Under the pieces are notes generated by a model. That model worked only from the letters and a program-made list of their open reading frames with translations, did no database searches and had not been told where the DNA came from. Positions 51,425-61,382 of a stretch of DNA of 64,000 nt are shown here, one piece after another. The number at the start of each line of letters is the position of its first letter. The first letter of the stretch is position 1. The DNA comes from Leishmania infantum JPCM5. Its lineage: Eukaryota > Euglenozoa > Kinetoplastea > Trypanosomatida > Trypanosomatidae. The stretch is taken from contig NC_009418.2 in NCBI RefSeq assembly GCF_000002875.2, positions 1,228,273-1,292,272 of the forward strand. Reading direction: 5' to 3'. The position numbers and the translations under genes are program-made.

Positions 51425-52560
51425 ATGTCTGCCACGAAGATCGTGATTGTAGGTGCGGTCCGCAGGCGAATGGACCCCCCTGACGGTGGTCTGTCCTCGC
51501 TGCATACGTTGGACCTGATGCTGCGAGTAGCCTGACCCGCCCTCGCGAGCGGCAAGCGCGGCTCACGGAATGTGGAATGCGCTCAAGGGTAAGATAAAAA
51601 GTGCCGGATACGCGCCCCGATGAGCATGGCGAAGGCGGCTTGTGGCGTATGCGAAGTCGCGAGTCACCTCGTCAGGGACGACCGTGCAGGAGGACTGCAG
51701 CAGCGGCGGTTCCACGATTCACGGCATTGCATGCCGACTCGTGCGTCACAAGATCGGCCTTGGTATGGCTAGTAGCTTCGAGCCGATGCCAAACATCCCA
51801 TCCTTCTGGTTGGCCGGAAGCCCCAAGGGCGAACTTTGTGGGGACGTGACGGTGCTGCATGGGCTGCAAGGGGCCTTGCTCGACCCCACCGTTGGCAAGA
51901 ACGGTATGGCGATGAGGCTGCTTTTCAGGGGTGTGGTGGAGACGCACAAAGCATCGCGTGAGCTGCAGAACGGCGCTGTGCACCGCTCGCAGAGGAACGA
52001 CTGACTGCTGTGGGACAAAAGGCCCCCTCGACTGGCTCGCGCCTGTCAAGGAGATTGCGAAGAACAGGACGGCGGTGGTGTCGCGCGACGAAGGGGGCTG
52101 CAGCAGCTGGAGTGAGACTACTTCCCCCAGCCGATGCCAACCTTCAAGCGCTTTAGCACCGGCACCGTCACCGTCGGGAATCTCAACTTCGTAAGCATCG
52201 CCGGCAAGCAGCTGTGCTGTTTTCCTCTGAGAAGTCTGCAAAGGTGCTTGCCCACGCCAATCCTCGCGGAGCTGAAGGCGTGGGCCATCCTCGGTGTCCC
52301 GAAGAGGAATGCATGTGCGAGGGCACCTTCAAGACGCTGTCGAAGTTGTTCGGCAATGCTGACATGAAGCCTGACAGCGTGGACTGCTTTTGATCGAAGG
52401 AGGCGTTCGCAGCCGTACTCAGCGCGGCAACAGAGGAATCCCCAGCGGGCTCAACTTCGGCCATGTGAGCTAGTTTGGCAGCCGGATCTTCCTCGGTCAC
52501 CTGGTGGGTGGCGGCGGTGGCAGTGGCCAGCTCATCGCCACGTGCGAGTGGGACCACGCA
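51425..52560 (+). pseudogene. Decayed thiolase (3-ketoacyl-CoA / acetyl-CoA acyltransferase) pseudogene
   Basis: Thiolase blocks appear in the right order but in different frames, with stops between. They are the N-terminus with ATKIVIVGAVRR and DGGLSSL (51425 on, stop at about 51532); the nucleophile region with EDCSSGGSTIHG (Cys codon at 51696-51698) and ASSFEPMPN; LLDPTVGKNGMAM; KNRTAVVSRDEG (about 52058); PTFKRFSTGTVTVGN (about 52137); SVDCF then KEAFAAVL (about 52378-52420) with a stop codon where Glu-Val/Ile would be; and a last block with LGHLVGGGGGSGQLIAT, which corresponds to the GHP loop. At least four frame changes and several stops mean it cannot make thiolase. Which thiolase class it came from is not clear. 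Confidence 0.75.
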
Positions 52561-53534
52561 CCTTTATTTTTTCATCATGCGTGTCAGGGTTTGTGCTTTT
52601 TTTTTGTATAGTTCAGCATGCTGAGCACATACTCACGCAGTTAGGGAGTAGATGCGGAGGGCGAAGGCGGCCACAGCCGCTCAACCGCTGGGAAGCAGAA
52701 AAATGCCTCCACTAGCCTCTCCACCCCCATCGCAGATGATGCGTGTCCTTGTGCGTGAGCTCGCACGCGTGTATGGGCATGTGTCTGTGTGTGTATGTGT
52801 GTCTACCTGTGTTTGATTTTGCGTTTGTTTCACTCTTATCATCAGAGCGCACGTGCGGTGAGGAAGAGGAGTGCGGATCAGGAGCGGATGCGAATAGTGG
52901 CTGCGTCCATGGTGAGTCGGTTCTTGACCCTCTCCCTCTCCTACGCTCCCCATTCGCTCACTGACCGCGTTGGTTGTTCTCCCCTTTGCTGTTGCCCTTG
53001 CGGAGCAGCTCTTTTAACTATGTGGGCCCAACTGTGTGTACGTGTATGTCCGTTCCCGCGTGCGTGCGTCGGCGATGTTGACGCTCTTTCTACCTTCCTT
53101 TCTCCCCGCTGTCTGCGTATTCTTCACATTTTACACAGACAGCATGAAACGCCGCTACCTCGCTCAGTGGCCTGCGCCGGCGGAGCACCTCCGCTGCCGT
53201 CTGCCACACGGGGATAGGTGGCGCTGGATTCAAGCACACAGTCACTTTCGCACTTAGCCGCCTCCACCACCACGCCGTTCAACGGCCCAACGCGTCGCGC
53301 GGGGGCGTAGCGTTCTCCGAGTGGTTGAGCTGCCTCTGATGTCCGAAAGCGTGCCTAACGGCGCGCACGCAGCAGCTCTTCGCCCGCGCACTCCAGATGT
53401 CTTTGCATGCCAATCTCGCTGAACCACTCACTCTCGCTCTTCTTGAATGGCGCTTACCTTTTCGGCGCATCTCTCTCTCTCGCGTTTATCCAGTAGAGCT
53501 GCTACGCTCCTCTGACCGCAGTAGCCTTTTACGA
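52561..53534. other. Intergenic spacer
   Basis: GT-rich and C/T-rich sequence. A 37-codon ATG frame at about 53144-53257 has no recognisable features. It ends in a strong splice acceptor at 53492-53493. Confidence 0.5.
53468..53493 (+). promoter_or_regulatory. Candidate trans-splice acceptor deciding the zinc-ribbon gene start
   Basis: An alternating CT run followed by GCGTTTATCCAG places AG at 53492-53493. It lies downstream of the first in-frame ATG (53397), which favours ATG 53535 as the start. Confidence 0.6.
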
Positions 53535-54134
53535 ATGCTTCGGCACGGTATCTCTTACATCAGCGGTGCGCGATGGATGAACGGGATCGCCTGTGCCGCA
53601 TCTGTGCGTGTCACAAGTGCCGGGCCGTCCGTGAGTGGCCCGCTTGATCATTCTACACTGGCGGCCCTGCGCACTCCCGCGCGCCACAAGGCGTCAACAA
53701 TCCGCATTGCAAATCGAAAGAAGGTTGAGATGTTTGTCGGGAAGCGCTACCACCTTCCAACACGACTACGCGTTGCAGCGCCGGACATTGCGGCGGAGTG
53801 GGATCATGAAAAGAACCCCATGCATCTCTACCCAGACATCGTGAGCATCGGCTACATGCATCCCGTGTACTGGAAGTGCCGAGGGTGCGCCACTTCGTAC
53901 CAGATGAGTGTGGAAAAGCGCGTGGTACGCGGTGGCGGATGCCCTGTCTGCGAAGATCGGGAGCTGAGCAGATCGATGGCGTTCAACACCGCAGCCATGG
54001 ACGTCGGCAGTGCGCACGCTCGTGAAGCTGGTATCGAGTGTGGCAGCGCTATGCAACCGCTGCTGCCCGGCGAGGAGAATCGGTCACTGCGGCCGAAGCG
54101 CACCACGATGCTTAACTTGCGGACCAAGTACTGA
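53535..54134 (+). CDS. DUF4379-type zinc-ribbon protein, probably mitochondrial
   Basis: This encodes 199 aa from ATG 53535; ATG 53397 would add 46 residues but lies upstream of a strong splice acceptor. Residues about 85-140 match the DUF4379 (probable zinc-ribbon) pattern: AEWDHEKNPMHLYPDIVSIG, then YWKCRGCATSYQMSV and GGGCPVCEDREL. Two CxxC pairs supply the likely zinc ligands. The N-terminus (MLRHGISYISGARWMNG) is basic and hydroxylated without acidic residues, like a trypanosomatid mitochondrial presequence. Proteins with this domain are often found in mitochondrial RNA or ribosome contexts, so that is a guess for the role. The C-terminal 60 residues are unremarkable. Confidence 0.75.
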   Translation: MLRHGISYISGARWMNGIACAASVRVTSAGPSVSGPLDHSTLAALRTPARHKASTIRIANRKKVEMFVGKRYHLPTRLRVAAPDIAAEWDHEKNPMHLYPDIVSIGYMHPVYWKCRGCATSYQMSVEKRVVRGGGCPVCEDRELSRSMAFNTAAMDVGSAHAREAGIECGSAMQPLLPGEENRSLRPKRTTMLNLRTKY

Positions 54135-55335
54135 GCTGAAGCGTGGAAAGCAAGGGGTGGGCTGACGACAGGTGTATGCGCTCCTCGCTCACTCGGGTTC
54201 GCCCTTGTCGTCATCTTGTCTTTTTTTGTTTGCCTCCCTTTCCCTCACACACACACACACACACACATGAACGGCGCACTTCCCAAGCCAAGCACTCGTT
54301 GAGGTACACAGTAAAGCTCACCAGATGTCTTTAGCAAGGATGTGTTGCGTGTCTTTACGAGAGAACGAGATGAACAAGATACTGGGCCGGCGCCTGCACC
54401 TTCCGCCGAACACGTTCCGTGCACATACGTACAGTGGCTACACTGGAACTCCTATCCCGGGCTCCTCTCACGGTGTTGCGCGCCGCCAATGCAGGCCGGG
54501 AGCGGCGGGGCTCGCGTGCGCCCTTTTGTGCCCCTCTCCACCCCCCCTTCTCAGCCGATACCTCTCTGCACTGCTACCCCTTCCCTTTGCTGTCGACTTG
54601 CGCCCTTGTCCTCTGCGTTACTTTCGTATTGTTGTCTCTGCTGCTGCTGTCACCAACGCACCTCATGCCGCCACTACACCCCACAGCCACGGCACCCCAT
54701 CGAGCTTGTAATTCTCCTCAACTCTTCCTCGGAGAGGGTAAAACTCCTCCTTTGTTTTGTTGGTCCTCGCGGAGAGAACCGAGGTGGGAGGTAGGTGAAA
54801 GCGCACGGGTCGGCGGCGCCGCCACTGTCACTGCTGCGCCTTCTCACAGGCGGCTCCCGCCCGTCTTCTAACAGCTGAGTCGCTCCCTCTCTCTCTGCCA
54901 TCTGGTCTCTGCTTGCTTTTCCATGTCCTTTGTGTCGTTTCGAGGCAGTGGCTCCCAACGGTCGCCCTTTACTTTGCCTTCGTGCTTGTTGTGAGCTGTG
55001 TGCAGCTTGGCGGTGAGAAAGGGGTGAGGAAGGGGGCTGCACGGGGCACCTGCCTGGCGCCGTTTCTTTTGGAGACATAGCGCTCGTTCTAATGATGCCT
55101 TAAATACAGTCTATTGCCTAAGCTGCCCACCCCCCACTACACGCACACAAATCGCCGCTGTCCATCTCTCACCACCGTCATCATCTGCGTCGTCACTTCA
55201 ACTCGTGCTGGCCATCGCTCTGTTTAGGCGGCGCCTCGTCTACACTTTTCCTTTTGCGTTCTCTCCCGTCAGCTGTTCGTTGTCTCTCTCTCTCTGGGTC
55301 CTTGGCCGTCTCTCTGCTGCCCCTGATACCAGAAA
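54135..55335. other. Intergenic spacer
   Basis: A (CA)n run at about 54246-54267, then C/T-rich sequence leading to the BRAP2-like gene, with AG candidates at 55226-55227, 55271-55272 and 55331-55332. No gene seen. Confidence 0.5.
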
Positions 55336-57099
55336 ATGCTGCGCTACGAGGTCATAAAGCAGCGGGGCACGCAAGTTATCACCCTTCACACCTCTTCCGA
55401 ATCCATTCCAGCAACGTTTGTGTGCGGCGAGGTGCGGCTCCTGCGAAAAAAGGCCTTTAAAGGCAGCTTCTTCACCCCTGTCGTCTCTACCAACTATGTC
55501 CTGCTTGTCTTTCCCAGCTCCTGCGCACCGGGCGGCGGACAGGCGACAGCACTGTCATCCTCGCTCGACGCGTCAAGTAGCGGTGGTGGCGGTGTCGATG
55601 CCAGTGTCTCCACCTTGACATTGGAGGCACAGTCGTGCATCAGCGCGTTTCTTGGGCAGATGGAACACATTCCGTTCTCCGTGGCTGACGCGGCAGCGTG
55701 CAGCTTTTCGGGGTGCGCAATCGTCGTTCTCGCTTGCCACAGCATGCAGGATGTTCTGTCTGTGCTGCAAGTGTGCACCGAAGTCGCGGGTCAGGGCAAC
55801 GACGTGCGGACGAGCTCCATGTACATCAAGGGATTCCCATGCCTCGAGGGTGCACCTACGACGGTTGACGCGCAGGTTCTCACCTCGTACTATTATATCC
55901 CCACGTGCCCTATGTGCGGCGACAGGCTCGAGTGCACCATCTCCGGCTACGGCTCGCAGACGCCTCTGTGCACGTGTGCGCAGAGCGGCAGCGCAAGCCA
56001 GTGCACCTGCTTCCTGTGCTCTTCATGTCACCTGTGCCGGCGCTTTGCCGACTCGCTGGAGTACGCCCAACAGCAGCAGCGCCAACAGCAGCCAACTGCG
56101 TCCGCTGCCATCAAGTGCGAGGCCTGCGCGAAGGCAGGGGACCCGTGGATATGCCTTATTTGCGGCTACGTCGGCTGCAGCCGCTATCAGGCCATGCATG
56201 CCAAGGATCACTGTGTAGCTCAGCAGCACTTCTTTTCGATGAATCTGCTGACGCAGCAGATTTGGGACTACGACGGTGACTGCTTTGTCCACCGCGTCGT
56301 CATCCTGCTGGACTCCAGCACGGGAACCTCCACGTGGATGCAGTTCCCTGGCCGAGACGAGCCGATGCTTGACGACGTCGTCGCCGGCGAGAGCGCCGCG
56401 ATGGCAGCCGCCGTCGGCGACTCGCCAGAGGCGTGGAAGGCAGAAAAGAAGAGCATCTCGGCCAAGTACGACAAGAAGCTCACCTCATCGCATGCGCAGT
56501 ATGCGATGGTGATCAAGAGCGAGCTGGATGCGAAGCGAGCCCTATACGAGTCTCAGCTAGCCCGAGAAGCAGGCAGCGGCGATGACAATGAAGAGGGACT
56601 GGAAGAGACCGAGCTCGGCAGAGGCGCCGCCAGCACCCGTGCCGAGGAACTGGAGCGGTGCGAGTACATAGACCTGGCAACCGCATTTGAGCCGCTGGAG
56701 TCGGTAATGATGGACCTCGGTGAAAAGCGCCGCAAGACGACGGCTCTGCTGTACGCCGTGAAAAATCTGAAGCACGAGCTGGACACACGGGGCGAGGAGA
56801 CGACGCGCCTCGAGAAGCAGCTGGAGAGCTGCAAGACGGCACTGCGAAGTGTCATCCAGCAAAACGTAGCGACGGATCTGCGACTGAGCAGCAGTATACG
56901 GGAGCTGAAGGAGACCCTGCAGGACATTGCGCTGAACGCCGAAACGCAGCGCCGCCTCGCCGCACAACTTGGAGAACAGGGCGTATCGCGTGTGGTGCTG
57001 GTCGGCGGCAGCGGCAGCGCCGGGAAAGCGCGGAACGGCGCTGCGGCCGCCGGGCGAAGGTCGAACGAAAAAGCGCCGCCAAGCGATGCCGCGAAGTGA
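55336..57099 (+). CDS. BRAP2-like protein: RING-like, UBP zinc finger, coiled coil
   Basis: This encodes 587 aa from ATG 55336. The order matches BRAP2/IMP: an N-terminal RRM-like BRAP2 domain (about 20-165) with FLGQMEHIPF; a Cys-rich block starting CPMC (about 190-235) where the RING belongs; a UBP-type zinc finger (about 258-330) with WICLICGYVGCSRY, the HAKDH His pair and QQIWDYDGD; and a long C-terminal coiled coil (about 370-400 and 455-545). BRAP2 proteins are ubiquitin ligases and MAPK-signalling scaffolds in animals. The RING is unusual: the second half has only Cys and no clear CxH/HxxC pattern, so ligase activity is uncertain. The C-terminus is Gly/Ala/Lys-rich. A subfamily B repeat lies about 700 bp downstream. 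Confidence 0.88.
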   Translation: MLRYEVIKQRGTQVITLHTSSESIPATFVCGEVRLLRKKAFKGSFFTPVVSTNYVLLVFPSSCAPGGGQATALSSSLDASSSGGGGVDASVSTLTLEAQSCISAFLGQMEHIPFSVADAAACSFSGCAIVVLACHSMQDVLSVLQVCTEVAGQGNDVRTSSMYIKGFPCLEGAPTTVDAQVLTSYYYIPTCPMCGDRLECTISGYGSQTPLCTCAQSGSASQCTCFLCSSCHLCRRFADSLEYAQQQQRQQQPTASAAIKCEACAKAGDPWICLICGYVGCSRYQAMHAKDHCVAQQHFFSMNLLTQQIWDYDGDCFVHRVVILLDSSTGTSTWMQFPGRDEPMLDDVVAGESAAMAAAVGDSPEAWKAEKKSISAKYDKKLTSSHAQYAMVIKSELDAKRALYESQLAREAGSGDDNEEGLEETELGRGAASTRAEELERCEYIDLATAFEPLESVMMDLGEKRRKTTALLYAVKNLKHELDTRGEETTRLEKQLESCKTALRSVIQQNVATDLRLSSSIRELKETLQDIALNAETQRRLAAQLGEQGVSRVVLVGGSGSAGKARNGAAAAGRRSNEKAPPSDAAK

Positions 57100-57793
57100 A
57101 GTGACAAGTGCGCAAGTGCGAAGGAATGTCAAAATCCTCCGATTCTCAGGAGGGGGCTTCTCGTCTGCGTGTCGTTTCGTGTTTCCTTTTGTTTTTTTCA
57201 AGGTCTGCCATGGTGGTGAGTGTGATCTCCGTTGCACCTGCGCCGTCCCTCCAGCACCATCGTGAGGGCACCTTTGTTTTTCTTTGTGGGCAGGCTGACG
57301 TTTCGAGTTGCAAGCGACCCAGTGGACTTGCGGTGTTTGAGGATGCATGCCCACGCCCTCGTGTACGGAAGCACGTGTATGCTCGCCGGTGTGTTGGGTG
57401 AATTGGTGGCTGCATCTGACAACGCGCTTCTTCCTGTTTCGCACTTATCTTCCTTCCCCGCCATTGGCGTAGGTGTCCAGCTCCGCTCTCCTCGTCATGT
57501 GAGCCATGCTTCTGGAATGGATGCCTGTCCGCGCACTGACGCCTCTCCCGTGTTTTACTACGCAACTCTTCGTTGTTCATTGTTTCTGTGTGCCGACGCT
57601 ATCTCTCTCTCTCTGCGCCACCGCAACGGCACCTCGCGGCTTTATAAAGAAACGCGCACATATCTTTCGATCTCTCCCTCTCGTAAGGGCGCCGGGCCCC
57701 TTCCTGGTCGTCCAGGCGATGCACGTCGTGCTTTCACACGTCATGTCTCACTCATGCTTTTCTTTTGCGTCTTAGCCTTCTATTGTGGCGGCA

Positions 57794-58315
57794 GCCCCGA
57801 AGACGGAGGGTGGGGTGGGGTGGGGAAGTAGTTTGGCACACACCTCGGTGTGTGCGGTGCCAGGGATCAGTGCCCGCTCTGTGGGGAAATCCTGGCAGCC
57901 CCTCCTCCTCCTATCTCCGCGAATGCCGAACTACCTCCGGTAGTGGCAAGATCAAGTACCCGCAACGTAGGGAAGTCAGTGCGATGTATTTGCTATTCAT
58001 GCCAGCGGGCAGGTCCTGGATGGGCGTGGCGTCGGAGCGACGCGCGACCGTGAACAGGGTTGTGCCATCCATATAGTAGGCAGGGTGTCAGCGTGACTCA
58101 AACGTGGCCCAACCGTCCCTCGCACTGCCTGCGGGGCGGGGTGTGGGTGGGTAGGGTTTGAGGTAGGGGTCGTGCTCCGATGACTGCGTCGGTGCATTGC
58201 TGGAGCGCGCGTCTGCACGACTGCTTCGCACCACGCGAGGTACCCCTGTGGCAGGCAGGTCAGGAGTTGCTCGGGTGGCGCATGACCTCATGTTGTACGG
58301 CCGAGCATTGGACAC
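57794..58315 (+). mobile_element. SIDER-like retroposon, subfamily B, copy 2 (522 bp)
   Basis: Same length as the copy at 45683 and differing at about three positions (GTGCCCGC versus GTGACCGC; CAGGTCAGG versus CAGGCCAGG; GAGCATTGG versus GAGCGTTGG). The reading frame of the next gene happens to be open through its last part. Confidence 0.75.
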
Positions 58316-58491
58316 GTTGCGAAGTGAGAAAGACAACTCAACGGGAGTGCGCAACTGTGCCGCGAAGCCTCATGAGGCGCATGCTCTTACTGTTTCCGCA
58401 AGTCAGATGTTTTATCTGCTGAGTGCGCGCCTCTGGTTTTTCTTTTTTTTGTTTCATTGTTGTGGTTACTGTCTTACTTCCAACGTGCCGC

Positions 58492-58533
58492 TCTTCCTTT
58501 CCCGCTTTTCTTCTCTTCTTTCGTACTCTGAAG
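58492..58533 (+). promoter_or_regulatory. Candidate trans-splice acceptor for the 478-aa protein gene
   Basis: A C/T tract of about 35 nt and AG at 58532-58533, 36 nt before ATG 58569. The frame is open from 58197 through the repeat, but this signal places the start at 58569. Confidence 0.6.
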
Positions 58534-58568
58534 CGCCCGTTGCGGGGCGGAAAGCACAGTCTGTCGTC

Positions 58569-60005
58569 ATGACGGCCCACAATGCGCTGTTGCTCGGCAG
58601 CCGTGACGATGATGTTGACATCTCTGTGCGGCGCAGGGCCCACGCAGACACACTCACGGTGGACGGCGCAGCAGCTCGCCTGCTCTCCGCTATTGCCAGC
58701 TACACGAAGTTTGCTGCAGCCACAGACGTCGAGGCAGAGAGTAGTGGCGATGCGGCGCAAGAAGCGGCCGCCCTCTCTCTCATGGCGCACATGCAGCGAC
58801 TCTCGCTGCTGTGCAATGCAGCACGAACCCCCGAGACGAGCTGCACGAGCGCAGGCCAAGGCAACATCCACAAATGCGTGGATGACTGGGCAAAGTGGCT
58901 CCTGGGCCTCGAGTCGCAGCCGATTGTGCTCGCAAGCAAAGTAGCGCTCTGCCTGCCTCCGCTCCAGGCGTGTTGGCGAGGTGGCTCTGCTGTTGATGGT
59001 GCCGGCAGCGCACACATTGATCGAATCGAAGAGGCAATCGGCAGTTTTTTTGCCCGCGCGGCGCGTAGGTGCGTGACGGAGTGGACGACGCATGGAACAC
59101 CTCTCCGCACGTTGCTGCCACCGCTGGCGTTGCTGGCCACCTACGCGCGATTCCGCTGGGCGTGGAGTCGCTTTACGGAGCTCGGGCACGTCGGCGGCGA
59201 CGAGCATCTTGGTGGGGCGGAGGGCGGTATAGCGGTTATAGGGTCTGCAGACGCGATGCACAGGCAAGAGAGCAGGTATATCGATTTTCTCAGCATCGCG
59301 GGTGAAGTGGAGTCCTGCCACGCCGACAAGCTCACGCGCGAGGTGCTTCTGCATTCCTTGAAAACCATCGATTGGCGAGCGGGTAACGCCGTACCGGCTG
59401 TGAAGGAGGTCGCGCCGCTTGTCTGGTGCGTGTTCTTGCGCTGCCGGAGCTATGCTCTGCACAGTCACTCACAGAATCACTCCTCTTTCTCTGATTTTTT
59501 CGCCCACGAGGCGTCTGCCCGCCTGGTCGCACAGGTGCTGCGATGTACGGTGGACGGTGTCCGTCTATGCATTGAGAGGCAGGCTGCTGACATGCATGTA
59601 GCTCGTGCGACGCAGCTGTGTACCTGCGACATACCATGTTTTGTGCTGCTGACGCGGCTTTGGTTTTCGTGGATCGCGTTAGCCACTGATGCGGCGACAG
59701 TGCTTTTACCACGCCTAGAGCGCTCGCTGCGAAAGCTAGTCTCCTCGGCCGTGAAGCTGCGCGGTGGAGCGGAGACGAAACCACCTTCATCGACTGTTGC
59801 GGCCGCACTGGCAGAAAACAGCGGCGAAGTCAGCCGGACAGAACAAGAGACACTTTTTGTGGAAGTCGCGTGGAAGGTGGCTCCATTGTCTATGTCGGAG
59901 ATCGCGTCCGCCACGGCAGCGGTGCCGTGGGCCGATGCGTTTGCCCGTGCCAGGGAAGTACAGGCGGTCCTTGAAAAGCGAACCCTTGTCGCGCCAGTCC
60001 CGTAA
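58569..60005 (+). CDS. Hypothetical protein, helix-rich
   Basis: This encodes 478 aa from ATG 58569, the first ATG after a strong pyrimidine tract and AG. I do not recognise the family. The sequence is Ala/Leu-rich with many probable helices and several Trp and Cys residues; one region near 310-330 (VAPLVWCVFLRC) and another near 385-405 (FVLLTRLWFSWIALA) are hydrophobic but short, and are more likely buried helices than membrane spans. No catalytic motif, signal peptide or repeat is clear. A tethering-complex or helical-repeat scaffold is possible but unsupported. A long antisense frame over the same DNA is judged a shadow. Confidence 0.65.
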   Translation: MTAHNALLLGSRDDDVDISVRRRAHADTLTVDGAAARLLSAIASYTKFAAATDVEAESSGDAAQEAAALSLMAHMQRLSLLCNAARTPETSCTSAGQGNIHKCVDDWAKWLLGLESQPIVLASKVALCLPPLQACWRGGSAVDGAGSAHIDRIEEAIGSFFARAARRCVTEWTTHGTPLRTLLPPLALLATYARFRWAWSRFTELGHVGGDEHLGGAEGGIAVIGSADAMHRQESRYIDFLSIAGEVESCHADKLTREVLLHSLKTIDWRAGNAVPAVKEVAPLVWCVFLRCRSYALHSHSQNHSSFSDFFAHEASARLVAQVLRCTVDGVRLCIERQAADMHVARATQLCTCDIPCFVLLTRLWFSWIALATDAATVLLPRLERSLRKLVSSAVKLRGGAETKPPSSTVAAALAENSGEVSRTEQETLFVEVAWKVAPLSMSEIASATAAVPWADAFARAREVQAVLEKRTLVAPVP

Positions 60006-60740
60006 GCGGCATGCAGCGTGGTTTGCTCTGTCGGCGGCTGCATGAGCGATGTCGTCGTTGAACGTTACTTTTTCCCACCCGTGACGCCACTGTGTGAGTT
60101 TCTCCGTGTCGGTCCCGCGTTCCTGGGCGCCACCATGGCGCCCTTTGCTATTCTTGCGTTCTTTGGGATGCGGTGGAGGGGGGAACGCGGAGGCCGCCAA
60201 GATCGGCACTGAACAGTAAGCAAAACAGTAGCACCCACACCCACACACAGATGCAGACATGCAGATGAGAGCCACCCCCTCGGACGGCAACCGCTCACTA
60301 CCCATACGCATGCCATGCCACCAGCGCCCCCTGAACGGAGGAATGCAGTGTATGCCCTCACCTTGGGAGACGACCGTGAGTTTACGATCTCGTACACGTG
60401 TCAGCAGGCATCGCATCTCGTGATCTGCGCGAGTCACCCTCGTGCAAGCTTCCCGTCTTCTCGGCAGCACGTTTATCCTTTTTTGTTGTTGTTCCGGTAC
60501 TGTGCAGTACCTCTGCGTGCGGCACGCTGTCTTTTGTGTGGGGAGTCGTATCCAGCCAACCGGTGCGAAGCGGACGATCAGGGTGTACAGTTGGCAGCAC
60601 GGTGCATGGCTATGTAGTCGCTGACTCGCCTTCCCTCCCGCCTCGCCTCCTGCGCCTCTCTCCTCTCTCCCTCATGGGGGCTCGGATCTTGCTGTAACGG
60701 GCTCAAGACACAGACACACACACACACACACACACTCGAG
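60006..60740. other. Intergenic spacer
   Basis: C/T-rich spacer with a (CA)n run at about 60713-60734, just before the YbeY-like gene. AG at 60706-60707 is a possible acceptor. No gene seen. Confidence 0.5.
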
Positions 60741-61382
60741 ATGAAGACATTCAGACACCTCACGATAACTGGCGCCACGCCCACTCTGCACCGCGGAGCT
60801 CGGCACGTGATGCACCTTCTGCTCACCCTCGAGCGCGCCCCGTACGACACGCGACTCAACCTAGAGTTCGTCTCCCTCGCACACATGCGTCAACTCAACT
60901 GCAAGTACAAAGGCTCAGATCGGCCCACTGATGTCCTCACCTTCACCCCGGCAGGTGAGGCGGACAGCTTTGTGAATGATCTTCTCTTCGGCGATTTTCT
61001 GGAGAGAGGCGACGGCGACACGGGCACAGGAGCCACGCTGACCACCTCACCTACGTGTGCTGGGGCGGTAGGGGCTGAGCCGAACGCCCTGACGCAGTCC
61101 ATCATCCGTGCTGAGCTGATCGACCTCGGCAGCATTTTTGTGTCGCTCGACTATATGCGCCTGCGATGCCGTCGCTTCCCCTCCACTACTCTTCCCCTGG
61201 CGCCCTACCTCCATGCGGCGCTTGTGCACGCCACCCTGCACGCGTTGGGCTACGACCACAAGAATCCCGCCCTCCTTCAACAAATGGTACGGAGGGAGCA
61301 GCAGCTCGGTCGGCAGCTAGCGATGATCGCGCGCCAGCATCCCAGGTGCCTTCCTCCGCTGAATATGTGGGATTCAATCTGA
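60741..61382 (+). CDS. ybeY: YbeY-family endoribonuclease (UPF0054)
   Basis: This encodes 213 aa from ATG 60741. YbeY landmarks are present: LNCKYKGSDRPTDVLTF near residues 53-69 and the zinc motif HATLHALGYDH (His163, His167, His173; HxxxHxxxxxH) followed by a charged helix with a conserved Glu. YbeY proteins cut single-stranded RNA and mature 16S-type rRNA in bacteria and organelles, so a role in mitochondrial rRNA or ribosome maturation is likely. Between the TDVLTF and the core helix, the protein has a Gly/Thr-rich insertion of about 40 residues (about 88-125), where bacterial enzymes have a short LGD(I/V) segment. No clear targeting peptide is seen, though the N-terminus lacks acidic residues. 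Confidence 0.88.
   Translation: MKTFRHLTITGATPTLHRGARHVMHLLLTLERAPYDTRLNLEFVSLAHMRQLNCKYKGSDRPTDVLTFTPAGEADSFVNDLLFGDFLERGDGDTGTGATLTTSPTCAGAVGAEPNALTQSIIRAELIDLGSIFVSLDYMRLRCRRFPSTTLPLAPYLHAALVHATLHALGYDHKNPALLQQMVRREQQLGRQLAMIARQHPRCLPPLNMWDSI

Larger units (their letters stand above)
57100..58568. other. Intergenic spacer with a subfamily B repeat
   Basis: Repeat copy 2 at 57794-58315, then a pyrimidine tract and AG at 58532-58533 before the next gene. No other gene is seen. Confidence 0.55.

Noticed and set aside
58338..59468. 376-codon antisense frame over the 478-aa protein gene
   Set aside because: The + strand frame has splice signals and the same orientation as all neighbours. The antisense protein is Arg/Cys-rich and featureless.
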